Below, in pieces: positions 18,852 through 27,250 of a stretch of DNA of 64,000 nt. Within the stretch, counting starts at the first letter, position 1. The number at the start of each line of letters is the position of its first letter. The notes below the pieces were generated by a model. That model was given only the letters and a program-made list of their open reading frames with translations, was not told where the DNA came from and did no database searches. A program made the position numbers and the translations under genes. Where the stretch lies: contig JBLINQ010000006.1 of NCBI GenBank assembly GCA_047639315.1, positions 7,443-71,442 on the forward strand. The letters run 5' to 3'. The DNA comes from S139-23 sp047639315 (GTDB taxonomy: Bacteria; Planctomycetota; GCA-002687715; DRQF01).

Positions 18852-19394
18852 ATGAAAATCGCTGTCGCCCTGATCCTTGCGTGTTCTATGACCATGATTG
18901 CCTGCGAATCGTCTAATTCCACTTCCGAGGAGAAGGCAAGTTCGTTTTCAGACGATGTCAGCCTCGCCACCGCTCGATTTAAATCTCGCGCCCCGGTTAC
19001 CGAGAAATTCTTCGCGGATTCGTACGCCTATGCGATTTTCCCAAATGTCGGCAAAGGTGCCATCGGCTTAGGTGCAGCCCACGGAAGTGGTCACGTCATT
19101 CGGGATGGCGCCCACATCGCGAATGCCGAATTGAGCCAAGTGAGCATAGGTTTGTCCCTGGGCGGGCAAGAATTCTCCGAGATCGTCTTTTTCAAGGACG
19201 AGCATTCATTCGTCAGCTTCAAAAGAAGTAAGTTGGAATTTGGCGCCCAAGCCTCCGCAGTCGCAGTCAAGGCCGGCGTCTCCACAGATGCCGACTATGA
19301 GAACGGTGTCGCTGTTTTCACCATGACAAAAGGTGGAGCCATGGTCGATGCCTCGATCGGTGGTCAAGAGTTCAAATACGAGCCCATTAACTAG
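18852..19394 (+). CDS. SYLF (Ysc84-like) lipid-binding lipoprotein
   Basis: The 180-residue protein has a type II signal peptide with a lipobox at MIACE (Cys18). The rest matches the SYLF/YSC84 domain: SYAYAIFPNVGKGAIGLGAA, GGQEFSEIVFF, and the conserved SKLEFGAQASAVAVKAG followed by GVAVFTMTKGGAMVDASIGG. SYLF domains bind phosphoinositides in eukaryotes; bacterial copies are usually periplasmic lipoproteins with unproven roles. It stands alone and is followed by a hairpin shared with the convergent kinase remnant. Confidence 0.88.
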   Translation: MKIAVALILACSMTMIACESSNSTSEEKASSFSDDVSLATARFKSRAPVTEKFFADSYAYAIFPNVGKGAIGLGAAHGSGHVIRDGAHIANAELSQVSIGLSLGGQEFSEIVFFKDEHSFVSFKRSKLEFGAQASAVAVKAGVSTDADYENGVAVFTMTKGGAMVDASIGGQEFKYEPIN

Positions 19395-19426
19395 ATCGAA
19401 CAACCATAGAGAAGAGATTCGGATGC

Positions 19427-19462
19427 AGGCGGAGTGAACCACAATTCACTCCGCCTCATTTT
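19427..19462. terminator. Terminator-like hairpin
   Basis: AGGCGGAGTGAA (19427-19438) pairs perfectly with TTCACTCCGCCT (19445-19456), followed by CATTTTG. It probably ends the SYLF gene transcript. Confidence 0.75.
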
Positions 19463-19474
19463 GTGTGAGGGCAA

Positions 19475-20449
19475 TCACACCGTCATTTTAAGATCGCTTG
19501 AGCGAATAGGGAAACGGATCAGGAAATGTGCCCCACGTCCCAGTTCGGAATGCACTTCAATCTTCGCCCGTAAGGACTTGAGAATGCCATGCACCGTCGC
19601 CAAGCCAAGTCCCGCCTCTTGCCCAACTTCTTTGGTGGTGAAAAAGGGCTCAAAAGCATGACCTTTGAATTCATCCGGAAGGCCATGGCCGGTATCGGAG
19701 ACCTCCAGCAAGATATACCCGCCGTCGGAGACGTCCCCGTAGTCTACCTTGACCCTCACTCTGAGAATGCCGGCGGTTCCCAAGGCGTCTTTGGCGTTGA
19801 TCGCGAGATTGAGTACCACTTGGTCAAGTGGAGTTTCGTCGGCAATTTGGCTGTTAGATAGCAGCTTGAAGGAATGCAGCGAATCGGAATCACGAATGAG
19901 GCAATCTTCCATGCCGTTCTGAAATCGAAAAACACCGTTGAGAATCCCAGTCAATTCGACTTCCACGACCAAGGGCAGGTAACAGGCAAAGCCCTTTTGT
20001 CTCTGAAAGAGATAGAGAGCATCGGTCACCCGCGGCCGCATGTCCTCGATCGTAAGTTTGACCAATGGCCCGGACGTCGGGTGCATTCTTAGATCACGAT
20101 CGAGTAAATCCCCATTCCCTTTCAGCGGAACGGGGACACGAAGAACGCCCGTAGCACCAACCCAATTGACGGCCTGGAATCCTGAAAAACAAGATTGGAG
20201 TCCTGTCGACAAGCGCCGAAAAGTCGAACGATCTGGATCCGCTTGGCTAAGCTAATGGTCGCTCAATTCCATAAGGACCGGAATCTTGAATTGCAAGAAA
20301 TCCTCGAGGCGATTCAAAACATGCTGGGATACGGCAGCCAGTTCCTTTTCTTGCGCTTGCCGATCATGCAATCGGCCTGTGGACCAAGAAGAAAAGAAAA
20401 CCCCGCAGAGGAAGACGAAAACCAGAATCGAAAAAAGTCGTATTTCCAA
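19475..20449 (-). pseudogene. Broken sensor histidine kinase
   Basis: A single frame runs from ATG 20449 but has an in-frame TAG at 20252-20254. The first 65 codons encode a transmembrane helix (FSILVFVFLCGVFFSSW). After the stop the same frame continues with a CHASE-like sensor region (GFQAVNWVGATGVLRVPVP, then GFACYLPLVV and LNGVFRF) and ends in a HATPase domain with N box LNLAINAKDALG, G1 box DTGHGLP and G2 box GLGLATVHGIL. The second transmembrane helix and the phospho-acceptor HisKA domain that should lie between sensor and ATPase are missing: about residue 50 after the sensor the sequence jumps straight to the N box. A stop plus an internal deletion make a working kinase unlikely. Confidence 0.75.
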
Positions 20450-20532
20450 TCGATTTCCCTTCTTGATGACGACTTAGAAAAAAATCCTGGGCGTGAAAGA
20501 TTGCACGCTCAGGACGGATAAAATGAACAATT

Positions 20533-20567
20533 AAAAAAGGCAGATGCGAGAGATCTGTGCACCTGCC
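20533..20567 (-). terminator. Rho-independent terminator of the M28 peptidase gene
   Basis: On the minus strand GGCAGGTGC (20567-20559) pairs with GCATCTGCC (20547-20539) with one G-T pair, followed by six T. Confidence 0.8.
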
Positions 20568-20576
20568 CTTATTCAG

Positions 20577-22223
20577 TTAGTTGCGATTAGGAGTTCTCGG
20601 CGGAGTTGGTTTGAACTTGATCGACTTAGGATGTTGAGCAACTTTCTTCGTGATTTCGGTATAGAGTTCAACGACTCGTGCGCCGTCTACAGCGTTGATC
20701 TTCGCGCTCGTATCTCGTGGCGTGTGATACTCATCGTGGAATGGATCAATAATGCTAAAGAGAATTGGAACTCCGGCACCATAGAAAGCGGCGTGATCAC
20801 TCGCCATCATGATTGTCTTGCCCTTGACAACGGTCAACGGCGACGCATCGACCAAAGGAGTAATGAGACCGTTCAGCCCCTCACCGCTGTATGCGCCGTC
20901 CATCCGCAAGCGATGCTCGGTGATGCGCCCGATCATGTCGAAGTTAATCATGAGGGCGTGCCGTTCGATGGGAATCAAAGGTTCGCGTGTGTAATGGCGC
21001 GCTCCATGCAGGCCTTGTTCTTCGGCATCAAGCCCCATGAACAGAACACTGCGTGCCTCGGCCCCCTCTGGGAGGGATGCGTAGTACTTCACCAAGCGCT
21101 CTGCCATCATGATCAATGCTGCAGCGCCGGAGGCATTGTCGTCAGCACCTGGATGAATGGTGCCTCGTTCTGCGCGAGTGCCACGCGATCCAAATCGACC
21201 GACACCAAGATGATCAATGTGTGCGCCGACGACGATGATTTCTTGACCAAGTTTTCCTTTCCCTGGGATCAAGCCACCAACATTTTCAGCCATCTTCTGA
21301 CCAGCAAGCGAAATCTTGGTTTCAATCGTGACCTTGGCGTTCATCTGAACGACAGCACGTCCTTCGTCAGCCATTTTCCTCAGCGTCATCAGATCACGGC
21401 CTTCAGGATCAGCGGCCTTCACTAAAACGTCTGCCGCCTCGGGTGACATGACGATCGTTGGGCAGCTCCATCTCTTTCGGCCACCATCGCGAAATCTCTC
21501 TAATGAGGCTCTCTTGTCGTCAACCTCCGGAGGAATCACTATGATCACACCAGCAGCACCACGGTTTCGTAGGGCGCGCGCCTTGCGGAAGGAAGAGATC
21601 GCTGATGTCCAACCGGTATCCCGCCATTTACTCTTGCCCTTGTCGTTCATCGGCTCAAAACTAAAGAACATGACGATCTTGCCGTTCAAATCATCATCGT
21701 CATTGAAGCTAGCATAACCATCTTTGCCCTCGGCGATGCCATAGCCAACAAAGATCACTTCACCGGTGAACTTGCCTGCCTCACCTTGCGCCAGTCCGCG
21801 GAAATCCTTGTTTGCGACAAAGATCTTGTCGGCGCCCTCAACGGATACGCTAGCTTCGTCTAAGTTTCGACGGCCGCCAAACGCGAATGGCTGCCGAAAA
21901 CTCGTGGCGTCTTTGCCAATGACTTCTGAATTGTCACCACCCCAAGGTGCCGTGAGGCCCACATCTTTGAACCAATACTCGATGTAATTCCTGGCGACTT
22001 CCATTTCAGGTGTCCCGGGAAGGCGGCCCTTGAGGAACGGGCTCGCCAACCAAGTGATATGATCATGAAAGATCTGCACATCCGCGTCCGTAGGTTCAGG
22101 AATGATCACTTCCTGTGTTGGCACGGCAACATCTATCGCCGCTTCTTGGGCAAGAGAAAACGGCGCCAAGAAGAGCGCCAAGATAAGGGCGCTAAGCCAA
22201 ACCCTTGGTTTGCAATGGATCAT
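20577..22223 (-). CDS. Secreted M28 family zinc aminopeptidase with PA domain
   Basis: The 548-residue protein has a signal peptide (cleavage near SLAQE). Residues of about 120-290 contain a protease-associated insert (GEVIFVGYGI, GKIVMFFSFEP, GAAGVIIVIPP). The M28 catalytic part carries the five zinc ligands and catalytic Glu: His/Asp in VVGAHIDHLG, Asp in GADDNASG, Glu-Glu in LDAEEQGLHG, Asp in INFDMIG and His in DEYHTPRD. It should remove N-terminal residues from peptides in the periplasm or outside, and could use the products of the S46 enzyme upstream in the window. The gene is alone with its own terminator. Confidence 0.93.
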   Translation of the reverse strand: MIHCKPRVWLSALILALFLAPFSLAQEAAIDVAVPTQEVIIPEPTDADVQIFHDHITWLASPFLKGRLPGTPEMEVARNYIEYWFKDVGLTAPWGGDNSEVIGKDATSFRQPFAFGGRRNLDEASVSVEGADKIFVANKDFRGLAQGEAGKFTGEVIFVGYGIAEGKDGYASFNDDDDLNGKIVMFFSFEPMNDKGKSKWRDTGWTSAISSFRKARALRNRGAAGVIIVIPPEVDDKRASLERFRDGGRKRWSCPTIVMSPEAADVLVKAADPEGRDLMTLRKMADEGRAVVQMNAKVTIETKISLAGQKMAENVGGLIPGKGKLGQEIIVVGAHIDHLGVGRFGSRGTRAERGTIHPGADDNASGAAALIMMAERLVKYYASLPEGAEARSVLFMGLDAEEQGLHGARHYTREPLIPIERHALMINFDMIGRITEHRLRMDGAYSGEGLNGLITPLVDASPLTVVKGKTIMMASDHAAFYGAGVPILFSIIDPFHDEYHTPRDTSAKINAVDGARVVELYTEITKKVAQHPKSIKFKPTPPRTPNRN

Positions 22224-22540
22224 GTTCTTTTTCCTGTTCAGAAATTCCGAGAAAGCGAGTCGTGTTGCCTACGTTTGAATGGGCAGGATCTTCCGGAGAA
22301 TCCCCTTGTTTCCGGTCGAGGCAATGATTTTCATCATTTTGACCTCATTGGAATAGCGGCTCGCACGGCCAAGATTAGAGTTTTGACTCAAAAGTGGCAA
22401 TCCCGGGGGTCCCCGATGTTTCATCGGATCGGTAGAATCCCCCCATCGTTAGGTTCTTGCCCCCAAATGCGCCATATGCAGACGCAGAAAGCGGCGATTG
22501 GGCCCTAAGACTGTGGATTTAGTCTCGGGTTTCGCCCCTC
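22224..22540. other. Intergenic region, nothing recognised
   Basis: This divergent intergenic region of 317 bases should hold the promoters of the M28 gene and the 22541 gene, but no convincing -35/-10 pair or operator was identified. Confidence 0.4.
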
Positions 22541-23824
22541 ATGGAGTTAGCTTCTTTGATGCATCTCGTGAAAATTCTGCTGCTTCTTCTCGCTGGTATC
22601 CAGCCTTGGGCAGTCACCTCATCCTCTTTTTCGAACCATCCACAAGATGGTCCAGATGTTGATCTTCGAGTCCGCATCGAAGCCGAACAAGTTGAGGTCC
22701 AGGCGATCGTCAATTTGGCATTCTGCGACGAAGTGATAGGAAGTACGCGTCTCGATGAAGAGGCCCTAACAGCCGAAGAAGTTCCTGTCCTTACGGAAGC
22801 TTTGACGGAGAAATTTCACGAATCGATCCGTCTTCATATCGATACGATCGCGGTTGACCCCAATTCGACTGTCGTCGAGCTACTTCCCTACGAAGAGGCC
22901 GACGCTGAATTCTTTCCGACCATGGGCATGAAAGCCGTCATCAAATTCAAAGTGACTATGTCTTATAGCCTCAAGACCACACCACGGTCGGTGGGGCTTC
23001 ACTGGGGGCTCTACCCGAAGAACCTCGCCTTGGAGGAGTTTGTCGACGAGACCATCAAGGTGAATGCCGAATGGACAGCAGGAACCGATACGAAGATCAT
23101 TGCATTCGACGAATCAGAGCCCGAGTACATTTGGCATGCGGGTAAGGATGGGCTTGCTCCAAAATTCCTTGAAGTCCCAAAAATTTCGAAGACTCAAGCC
23201 AGTAGTGGGCCTACGACCTGGTGGGTTCCGATCATGATCTGGGCTCTTGCCATTGCGATTTGGTGGATTTTCAAAAAGCAGATGCCCTCCTTGCTGATCT
23301 TGGCCGTTTCCGGATTAGCATGCATCGCCCTGTCCATCGTCCTGTTCCGTGACCAAGACCCCGACAACTCTGGGCCTCCACAATTGGCAAACGACGAAGC
23401 TATCGAGACCTTCAACGTTCTCCACGCGAACATCTATCGAGCCTTTGACTTCACCAAAGAGAACGCAATTTATGATGCTCTCAGTCGCTCAGTCGAAGGG
23501 GATTTGCTCGCCGAGATTTACGAACAGGTCTATAGTAGTCTGATCTTGCAAGATCAGGGTGGCGCCGTCTGCCGGGTCAAGAAAGTGACGCCGGTCGAAG
23601 TAATTTTGATCGAAAACCAGGGTGACTCCGAGGCTTTCCGAGTGAAGAGTCGGTGGCGCGTCCTTGGGCAGGTCTATCATTGGGGTCACACACACATGCG
23701 AACGAACGAGCACTTAGCTGAAATGTCAGTTCGCTGGTCTCCTACCGGATGGCACATCGCGTCTTCAAGAGTGATCGAACAATTCCGCGTTTCTGGAACG
23801 ACAAGCGAAGGCAGTAAACGTTAA
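22541..23824 (+). CDS. Membrane protein of unknown function, partner of FtsX-like permease
   Basis: The 427-residue protein has an N-terminal signal sequence, a periplasmic region of about 200 residues (RVRIEAEQVEVQAIVNLAFC onward), two adjacent transmembrane helices near residues 226-268 (WWVPIMIWALAIAIWWIF and LLILAVSGLACIALSIVLF), and a C-terminal domain of about 140 residues starting ALSRSVEGDLLAEIYEQV that resembles a small alpha/beta scoring domain but is not recognised. An alternative ATG at 22559 is possible. The stop is 2 bases before the next gene, so it is cotranscribed with the permease. I do not recognise the family. Confidence 0.65.
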   Translation: MELASLMHLVKILLLLLAGIQPWAVTSSSFSNHPQDGPDVDLRVRIEAEQVEVQAIVNLAFCDEVIGSTRLDEEALTAEEVPVLTEALTEKFHESIRLHIDTIAVDPNSTVVELLPYEEADAEFFPTMGMKAVIKFKVTMSYSLKTTPRSVGLHWGLYPKNLALEEFVDETIKVNAEWTAGTDTKIIAFDESEPEYIWHAGKDGLAPKFLEVPKISKTQASSGPTTWWVPIMIWALAIAIWWIFKKQMPSLLILAVSGLACIALSIVLFRDQDPDNSGPPQLANDEAIETFNVLHANIYRAFDFTKENAIYDALSRSVEGDLLAEIYEQVYSSLILQDQGGAVCRVKKVTPVEVILIENQGDSEAFRVKSRWRVLGQVYHWGHTHMRTNEHLAEMSVRWSPTGWHIASSRVIEQFRVSGTTSEGSKR

Positions 23825-23826
23825 CC

Positions 23827-25068
23827 ATGGATACTAACGAACTGATCCTTGCTATCGTTTTGTCGTGCATCATCGTTGGTGGTGTCGTTTGGTCTCAAAA
23901 GAACAAGGGACTGGTTCTCATTGCCTGGCGACAAATCCTTCATGCGCCTGGACGCTCGGCGGTGGTTGTTGCCTGCATCGCCATCAGCATTGCTATTCCG
24001 ACGCTCACCAATCTCTTGGTCAATCACTACGATCAAGAGTTGTCTTCCCGGGCACGCTCCACACCGCTACTTGTTGGTTCCAAGGGCAACCGTATCGATC
24101 TCACCCTTTCAACCTTGTACTTCCGGCAAGCGAAACATGAGACGATCCCGTTCTCTGAGTACGAGAAGATTCAGAGCTGGAGGAAGGGCGTTGCGATCCC
24201 CATGAATTTGCGATTTCGAGCCCGGGGAAATCCGATCGTCGCAACTTCTGCTGAGTATTTTGAGCGCCGCAACCTCACCTGCATAGCCGGACGGCTACCT
24301 TTTAGGCTCGGCGAAGTGGTTTTGGGATACGCCGTAGCTCAAGAGATCGGCCTTGTCCCTGGCGAAGCCCTTTTCTCTGACCAACCTGAGCTCTATGATA
24401 TTTCCAAGCCGGCTGCCCTCAAGATGATAGTCGTCGGCAGCTTGATCGAGTCGGGAACTCCTGATGACGACGCCGTATTCGTTGACATTAAGACCGCTTG
24501 GATCTTAGAAGGCATTGCCCACGGTCATCAGGAAGCTGAAGCTTTAGATCCAGATCTATTGGTCTCGAACAAGGACGGCAAGATCCAGGTCAGTGGCGCC
24601 ATGATCGAATACAATGAAGTCACCCCCCAAAACGAGGCGGGTTTTCATTACCACGGCGACACAACGTTACTTCCCTTGTCCTCGATCCTCTTCTTCCCCA
24701 GAAATGCGAAAGAGGGAGTCATCAGTTCGGTGAGAGTCAAGACAACGAAGCTCTACCAAATGGTCAAACCTGAAGCCGTTGTCGATGAATTGATGGCGAA
24801 GATCTTTCAAGTCAAATCGTTTTTAGACTTAATCAGCATTCTCTTAGCGATCTCCACAAGTTTCTTGATCGCGCTGGTCTGCATATTGACCGTGCGCATG
24901 AGAACGCGAGAAGTTCAAACGATGCATGAAATCGGCATCGGCAAAATGCGCGTCATCATGCTGTTGGGCAGTGAAGTGATCGTCCTGATAGTTTGTGGCT
25001 GCGCGCTTGCAAGTCTCATTGTGACAACTGGGTGGTACATTTTCCCCGACCTAATCACCTCATTGTAG
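23827..25068 (+). CDS. FtsX/MacB-type ABC transporter permease subunit
   Basis: The 413-residue protein has an N-terminal helix (ELILAIVLSCIIVGGVVW), a second at residues 40-60 (AVVVACIAISIAIPTLTNLL), a large periplasmic region with the MacB-like pattern (GRLPFRLGEVVLGYAVAQEI, GLVPGE, VVGSLIESGTPDDDAVFVD), and C-terminal helices from about residue 335 containing TREVQTMHEIGIGKMRVIM, which resembles the coupling region of FtsX-like permeases. Such proteins work with an ABC ATPase in lipoprotein or peptide export. No ATPase gene is adjacent. It follows the 22541 gene with 2 bases between. Confidence 0.75.
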   Translation: MDTNELILAIVLSCIIVGGVVWSQKNKGLVLIAWRQILHAPGRSAVVVACIAISIAIPTLTNLLVNHYDQELSSRARSTPLLVGSKGNRIDLTLSTLYFRQAKHETIPFSEYEKIQSWRKGVAIPMNLRFRARGNPIVATSAEYFERRNLTCIAGRLPFRLGEVVLGYAVAQEIGLVPGEALFSDQPELYDISKPAALKMIVVGSLIESGTPDDDAVFVDIKTAWILEGIAHGHQEAEALDPDLLVSNKDGKIQVSGAMIEYNEVTPQNEAGFHYHGDTTLLPLSSILFFPRNAKEGVISSVRVKTTKLYQMVKPEAVVDELMAKIFQVKSFLDLISILLAISTSFLIALVCILTVRMRTREVQTMHEIGIGKMRVIMLLGSEVIVLIVCGCALASLIVTTGWYIFPDLITSL

Positions 25069-25332
25069 CCCTGCGGTTTTTTGTCTTGGGCAACATTTCA
25101 CCGTCAGATTTCCAATTTTTTCTTGGAAGAAGCAAATCATCCTGCATGATGGGGAAGTCGGTGAGGGGGCGACACGAAGTTGCAGGGCAAACTTCATCTC
25201 TCATCTCAACGACATCGTGATTCTTCACGAAATTTGACGTTCCCGTGGGTCGCCATGGGAGGTAAGTACTCGGCGGCGTGTGTCACAGCGCGACGGCTGA
25301 GATCTGTGCCCTGTCACAAAGGAGGTGTCAAT

Positions 25333-25368
25333 ATGAGTAGTGATTGTACCGGGGGTTCGCACCTCTGA
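25333..25368 (+). CDS. Possible 11-residue leader peptide ORF
   Basis: ATG at 25333 is preceded by AAAGGAGG (25318-25325) at the ideal distance of 7 bases, the strongest ribosome binding site noticed in the window. The ORF reads MSSDCTGGSHL and stops at TGA 25366-25368. The stem GAGGTG/CACCTC ties the ribosome binding site to the end of the ORF, so translation would affect the folding of the leader. Whether it is translated is unknown. Confidence 0.35.
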   Translation: MSSDCTGGSHL

Positions 25369-25416
25369 GCATCCGCTCGACGGATTCGGGTGCCGTGCGG
25401 CATTTTTCTCCGTGCA

Positions 25417-25452
25417 GAAGCCCAGGACTACGGTCCTGGGCTTCATTCATTT
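25417..25452 (+). terminator. Terminator-like hairpin inside the leader
   Basis: GAAGCCCAGGAC (25417-25428) pairs perfectly with GTCCTGGGCTTC (25433-25444) closing a stable TACG tetraloop, followed by ATTCATTT. The T tract is interrupted, so it may be a terminator, an attenuator or a structural RNA element. Confidence 0.55.
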
Positions 25453-25565
25453 AACGTGTTCAGTTTCTTGAAGACGTCAATCCCAAAAGCTATTCCAAGC
25501 GGTCAAGAACCTGACTCCAATGCGTCCTGACGCATTGTCAGAGCTTTCGGTTTGAATAGGACCAT

Positions 25566-26195
25566 ATGTCCACGAAAGAAAAGGCCCCGAGTCCAATGAA
25601 AACATTCATACGAAGGTGCAAGAATTGGTCAACTCCCCTGCTGTCCCTAAAATTTGGCTCGAAACTGACAGTTATCCTCCTCTTGACCGTCTTGACCAGT
25701 TGTTCTTCATCTCCTTTCTCCCCACTTATGGAAGAGCCAGAAGTTTGCTTGGTCCCGATTCCTCAAGCCGGTGAAGAGTCTTCGAAGTGGTTCACCGAGA
25801 TTGAACTCTTGGAACAATATTATGGGCTGGAAGAAGACCAACCGGGCATCAAGAAGTCAAAGGAAGGCCTGCTCTATTCTGGTGACCAACTAAAGGCGAT
25901 TCTCGAGGACAAAGACTTCACCGTCTTCCCTTTTTCCGGTAGTGTTCGCGAGGAAACAACAGGGATCATGGAGAATCTCGACGCTGGTCGCCCTCTCTTG
26001 ATCCTGTTGGATTCAAAATCAGAAGGAACATTTTGGGTTTTCCTCGTAGGTTATGGGAAGGATGGCGAGTATCTTGTCGTCCAACGGCCAGACCTCAGCT
26101 TGAAGGCCCTCATAACAGAGCAAATATTGCCCTGGTGGGAATTGAACGAGCAATTGACTTTGCTTGCAGTACCAAGCCAACTTGTTGGCGAATGA
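25566..26195 (+). CDS. C39-peptidase-like lipoprotein lacking the catalytic Cys and His
   Basis: The 209-residue protein has a late signal sequence (residues 34-47) with lipobox LTSCS. The mature part follows the layout of C39-like domains: LVPIPQAGEESSKWFTEIEL with EQYYG, then YSGDQLKAILEDKDFTVFPF, ENLDAGRPLLILLD, TFWVFLVGYGKDGEYLVVQR and PWWELNEQLTLLAVP. In active C39-like enzymes a Cys-Gly follows the Gln by a few residues and a His precedes the VVGY strand; here those positions hold Ser/Lys and Phe/Trp. It is therefore probably a non-catalytic relative. It heads an operon with the next two genes. Confidence 0.55.
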   Translation: MSTKEKAPSPMKTFIRRCKNWSTPLLSLKFGSKLTVILLLTVLTSCSSSPFSPLMEEPEVCLVPIPQAGEESSKWFTEIELLEQYYGLEEDQPGIKKSKEGLLYSGDQLKAILEDKDFTVFPFSGSVREETTGIMENLDAGRPLLILLDSKSEGTFWVFLVGYGKDGEYLVVQRPDLSLKALITEQILPWWELNEQLTLLAVPSQLVGE

Positions 26196-26210
26196 GTAAG
26201 AAGGAATCAA

Positions 26211-26552
26211 ATGATTAAGTCGCAAATCTTCGCCTTGAGCTTCATCCTTATGTTTATGCCTGGACTCCCAGACAGTGCAACAGAAACTGTGTCCACGGCA
26301 ACCACGGTGTCCAAGACGAAGGCACCTGTAGTTAAGATTGTGAATGCCAAGAAAGTAAAGGCTCCAGCATCCTTCAAAGGATTCTCATCGGCAGACCTGA
26401 AAAAACTCAAGGGCGCTTCTTCAAAAGTGAGCGAAGCCAAAATGAGCAAGAAAGGGGAAGTCGCTAAGAATGACTCCACTTTCACTTGGGAATACGTCCT
26501 TATCTTCCTCGTGATTGCTGTCGGCGCTGCTATTTCCTTGCTCGTCATCTAA
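26211..26552 (+). CDS. Small membrane protein with signal peptide and C-terminal helix
   Basis: The 113-residue protein has a signal sequence (IFALSFILMFMPGLPDS), a Lys/Ser/Ala-rich middle (residues 30-85) and one C-terminal transmembrane helix (WEYVLIFLVIAVGAAISLLVI). Its position directly after a C39-like gene resembles the PA2778-PA2779 gene pair, where a C39-type protein is followed by a small one-helix protein, but no sequence match can be shown. The stop codon TAA overlaps the ATG of the next gene (TAATG). Confidence 0.6.
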   Translation: MIKSQIFALSFILMFMPGLPDSATETVSTATTVSKTKAPVVKIVNAKKVKAPASFKGFSSADLKKLKGASSKVSEAKMSKKGEVAKNDSTFTWEYVLIFLVIAVGAAISLLVI

Positions 26553-27250
26553 TGAAGGGCGCTCGCATGCAGCGAGTCTGGTGCGCATTGATATTGGCCC
26601 TCACCTTGGGGGCCTGCAAAACTACTGATGAGACCAATTCCCTTCCTGAAGGGGGGAATCTGGTCGAGTCTCTTGAGCGCAAATTACTTGAGGCACGTTG
26701 GATCCACTTTGGATTCGACATTAAAGCCACAGGCGCGTTATCAGCCCACGTCAAAGGTGACTTGTGGCTGGGCCAAGAAGGTGAAGTGCGCCTGCGATTC
26801 GACGGTCGATTCCAAGGGCGTCCAGTCGATACAGAGATTGTTTCGGACGGCATCCTCCTGCGCCACTCCGATCCAAGTATCCCCCAGAGAGCGGCCCCCC
26901 TCAAGCTTCATCAGGCCTTCGTTATTGGTTTGACCCGCATGGGTCTTCTTCACAACATCGCTGTCTCGTTTTCCGGCCGGGCTCCCGATCACGGATTAGG
27001 AGATGTAAAATCATGGCTCACCTTGAGCGATGTGGTGGGGGCGCCTGAAAATCACCTGTCGTTCGATTTGAGCGTTGGGGGCAAGCCATCCGCTTCATGC
27101 CAATTAGAACTTTCACCACTTCAGGGATTGTTGCCAATGGTACGGCACCAAGAAGTCGTGTTCTCTGAAACAGACAAGATGCAAGTCATCGAGCGCTACT
27201 TCAATTTCACATGTGACAATGCCCCTGCAGCTGATCTATTCGGGCAATAG
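26552..27250 (+). CDS. Lipoprotein of unknown function, possible LolA/LolB-like fold
   Basis: The ATG at 26552 overlaps the stop of the previous gene; a second ATG at 26567 fits the signal peptide equally well. From 26552 the protein has 232 residues with lipobox LGACK. The mature part alternates hydrophobic beta strands (WIHFGFDIKATGALSAHVKG, DLWLGQEGEVRLRFDGRFQG) in a way that recalls LolA/LolB or DUF4292-like lipoproteins that bind lipid. No signature confirms this. It ends the three-gene operon that starts at 25566. Confidence 0.55.
   Translation: MKGARMQRVWCALILALTLGACKTTDETNSLPEGGNLVESLERKLLEARWIHFGFDIKATGALSAHVKGDLWLGQEGEVRLRFDGRFQGRPVDTEIVSDGILLRHSDPSIPQRAAPLKLHQAFVIGLTRMGLLHNIAVSFSGRAPDHGLGDVKSWLTLSDVVGAPENHLSFDLSVGGKPSASCQLELSPLQGLLPMVRHQEVVFSETDKMQVIERYFNFTCDNAPAADLFGQ

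Larger units (their letters stand above)
25069..25565 (+). other. Hairpin-rich untranslated leader before the C39-like gene
   Basis: Five inverted repeats lie here on the strand of the downstream operon: GAAGTT/AACTTC near 25178-25197, GAGGTG/CACCTC (25322-25327 with 25360-25365), GCATCCG/CGGGTGC (25369-25375 with 25387-25393), a perfect 12-bp stem with a TACG loop (25417-25444), and a 13-bp bulged stem (25511-25541) 24 bases before the ATG at 25566. A short ORF with an ideal ribosome binding site lies inside. The layout suggests a regulatory leader RNA or attenuator, or an independent small RNA. No known riboswitch class was recognised. Confidence 0.5.

Noticed and set aside
20544..21425. 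293-codon plus-strand ORF
   Set aside because: It is antisense to the well-supported M28 peptidase gene and has no domain.
25366..25401. UGA followed by a hairpin, considered as a selenocysteine site
   Set aside because: Reading through the UGA gives no recognisable selenoprotein, and the hairpin lacks a clear bacterial SECIS loop.
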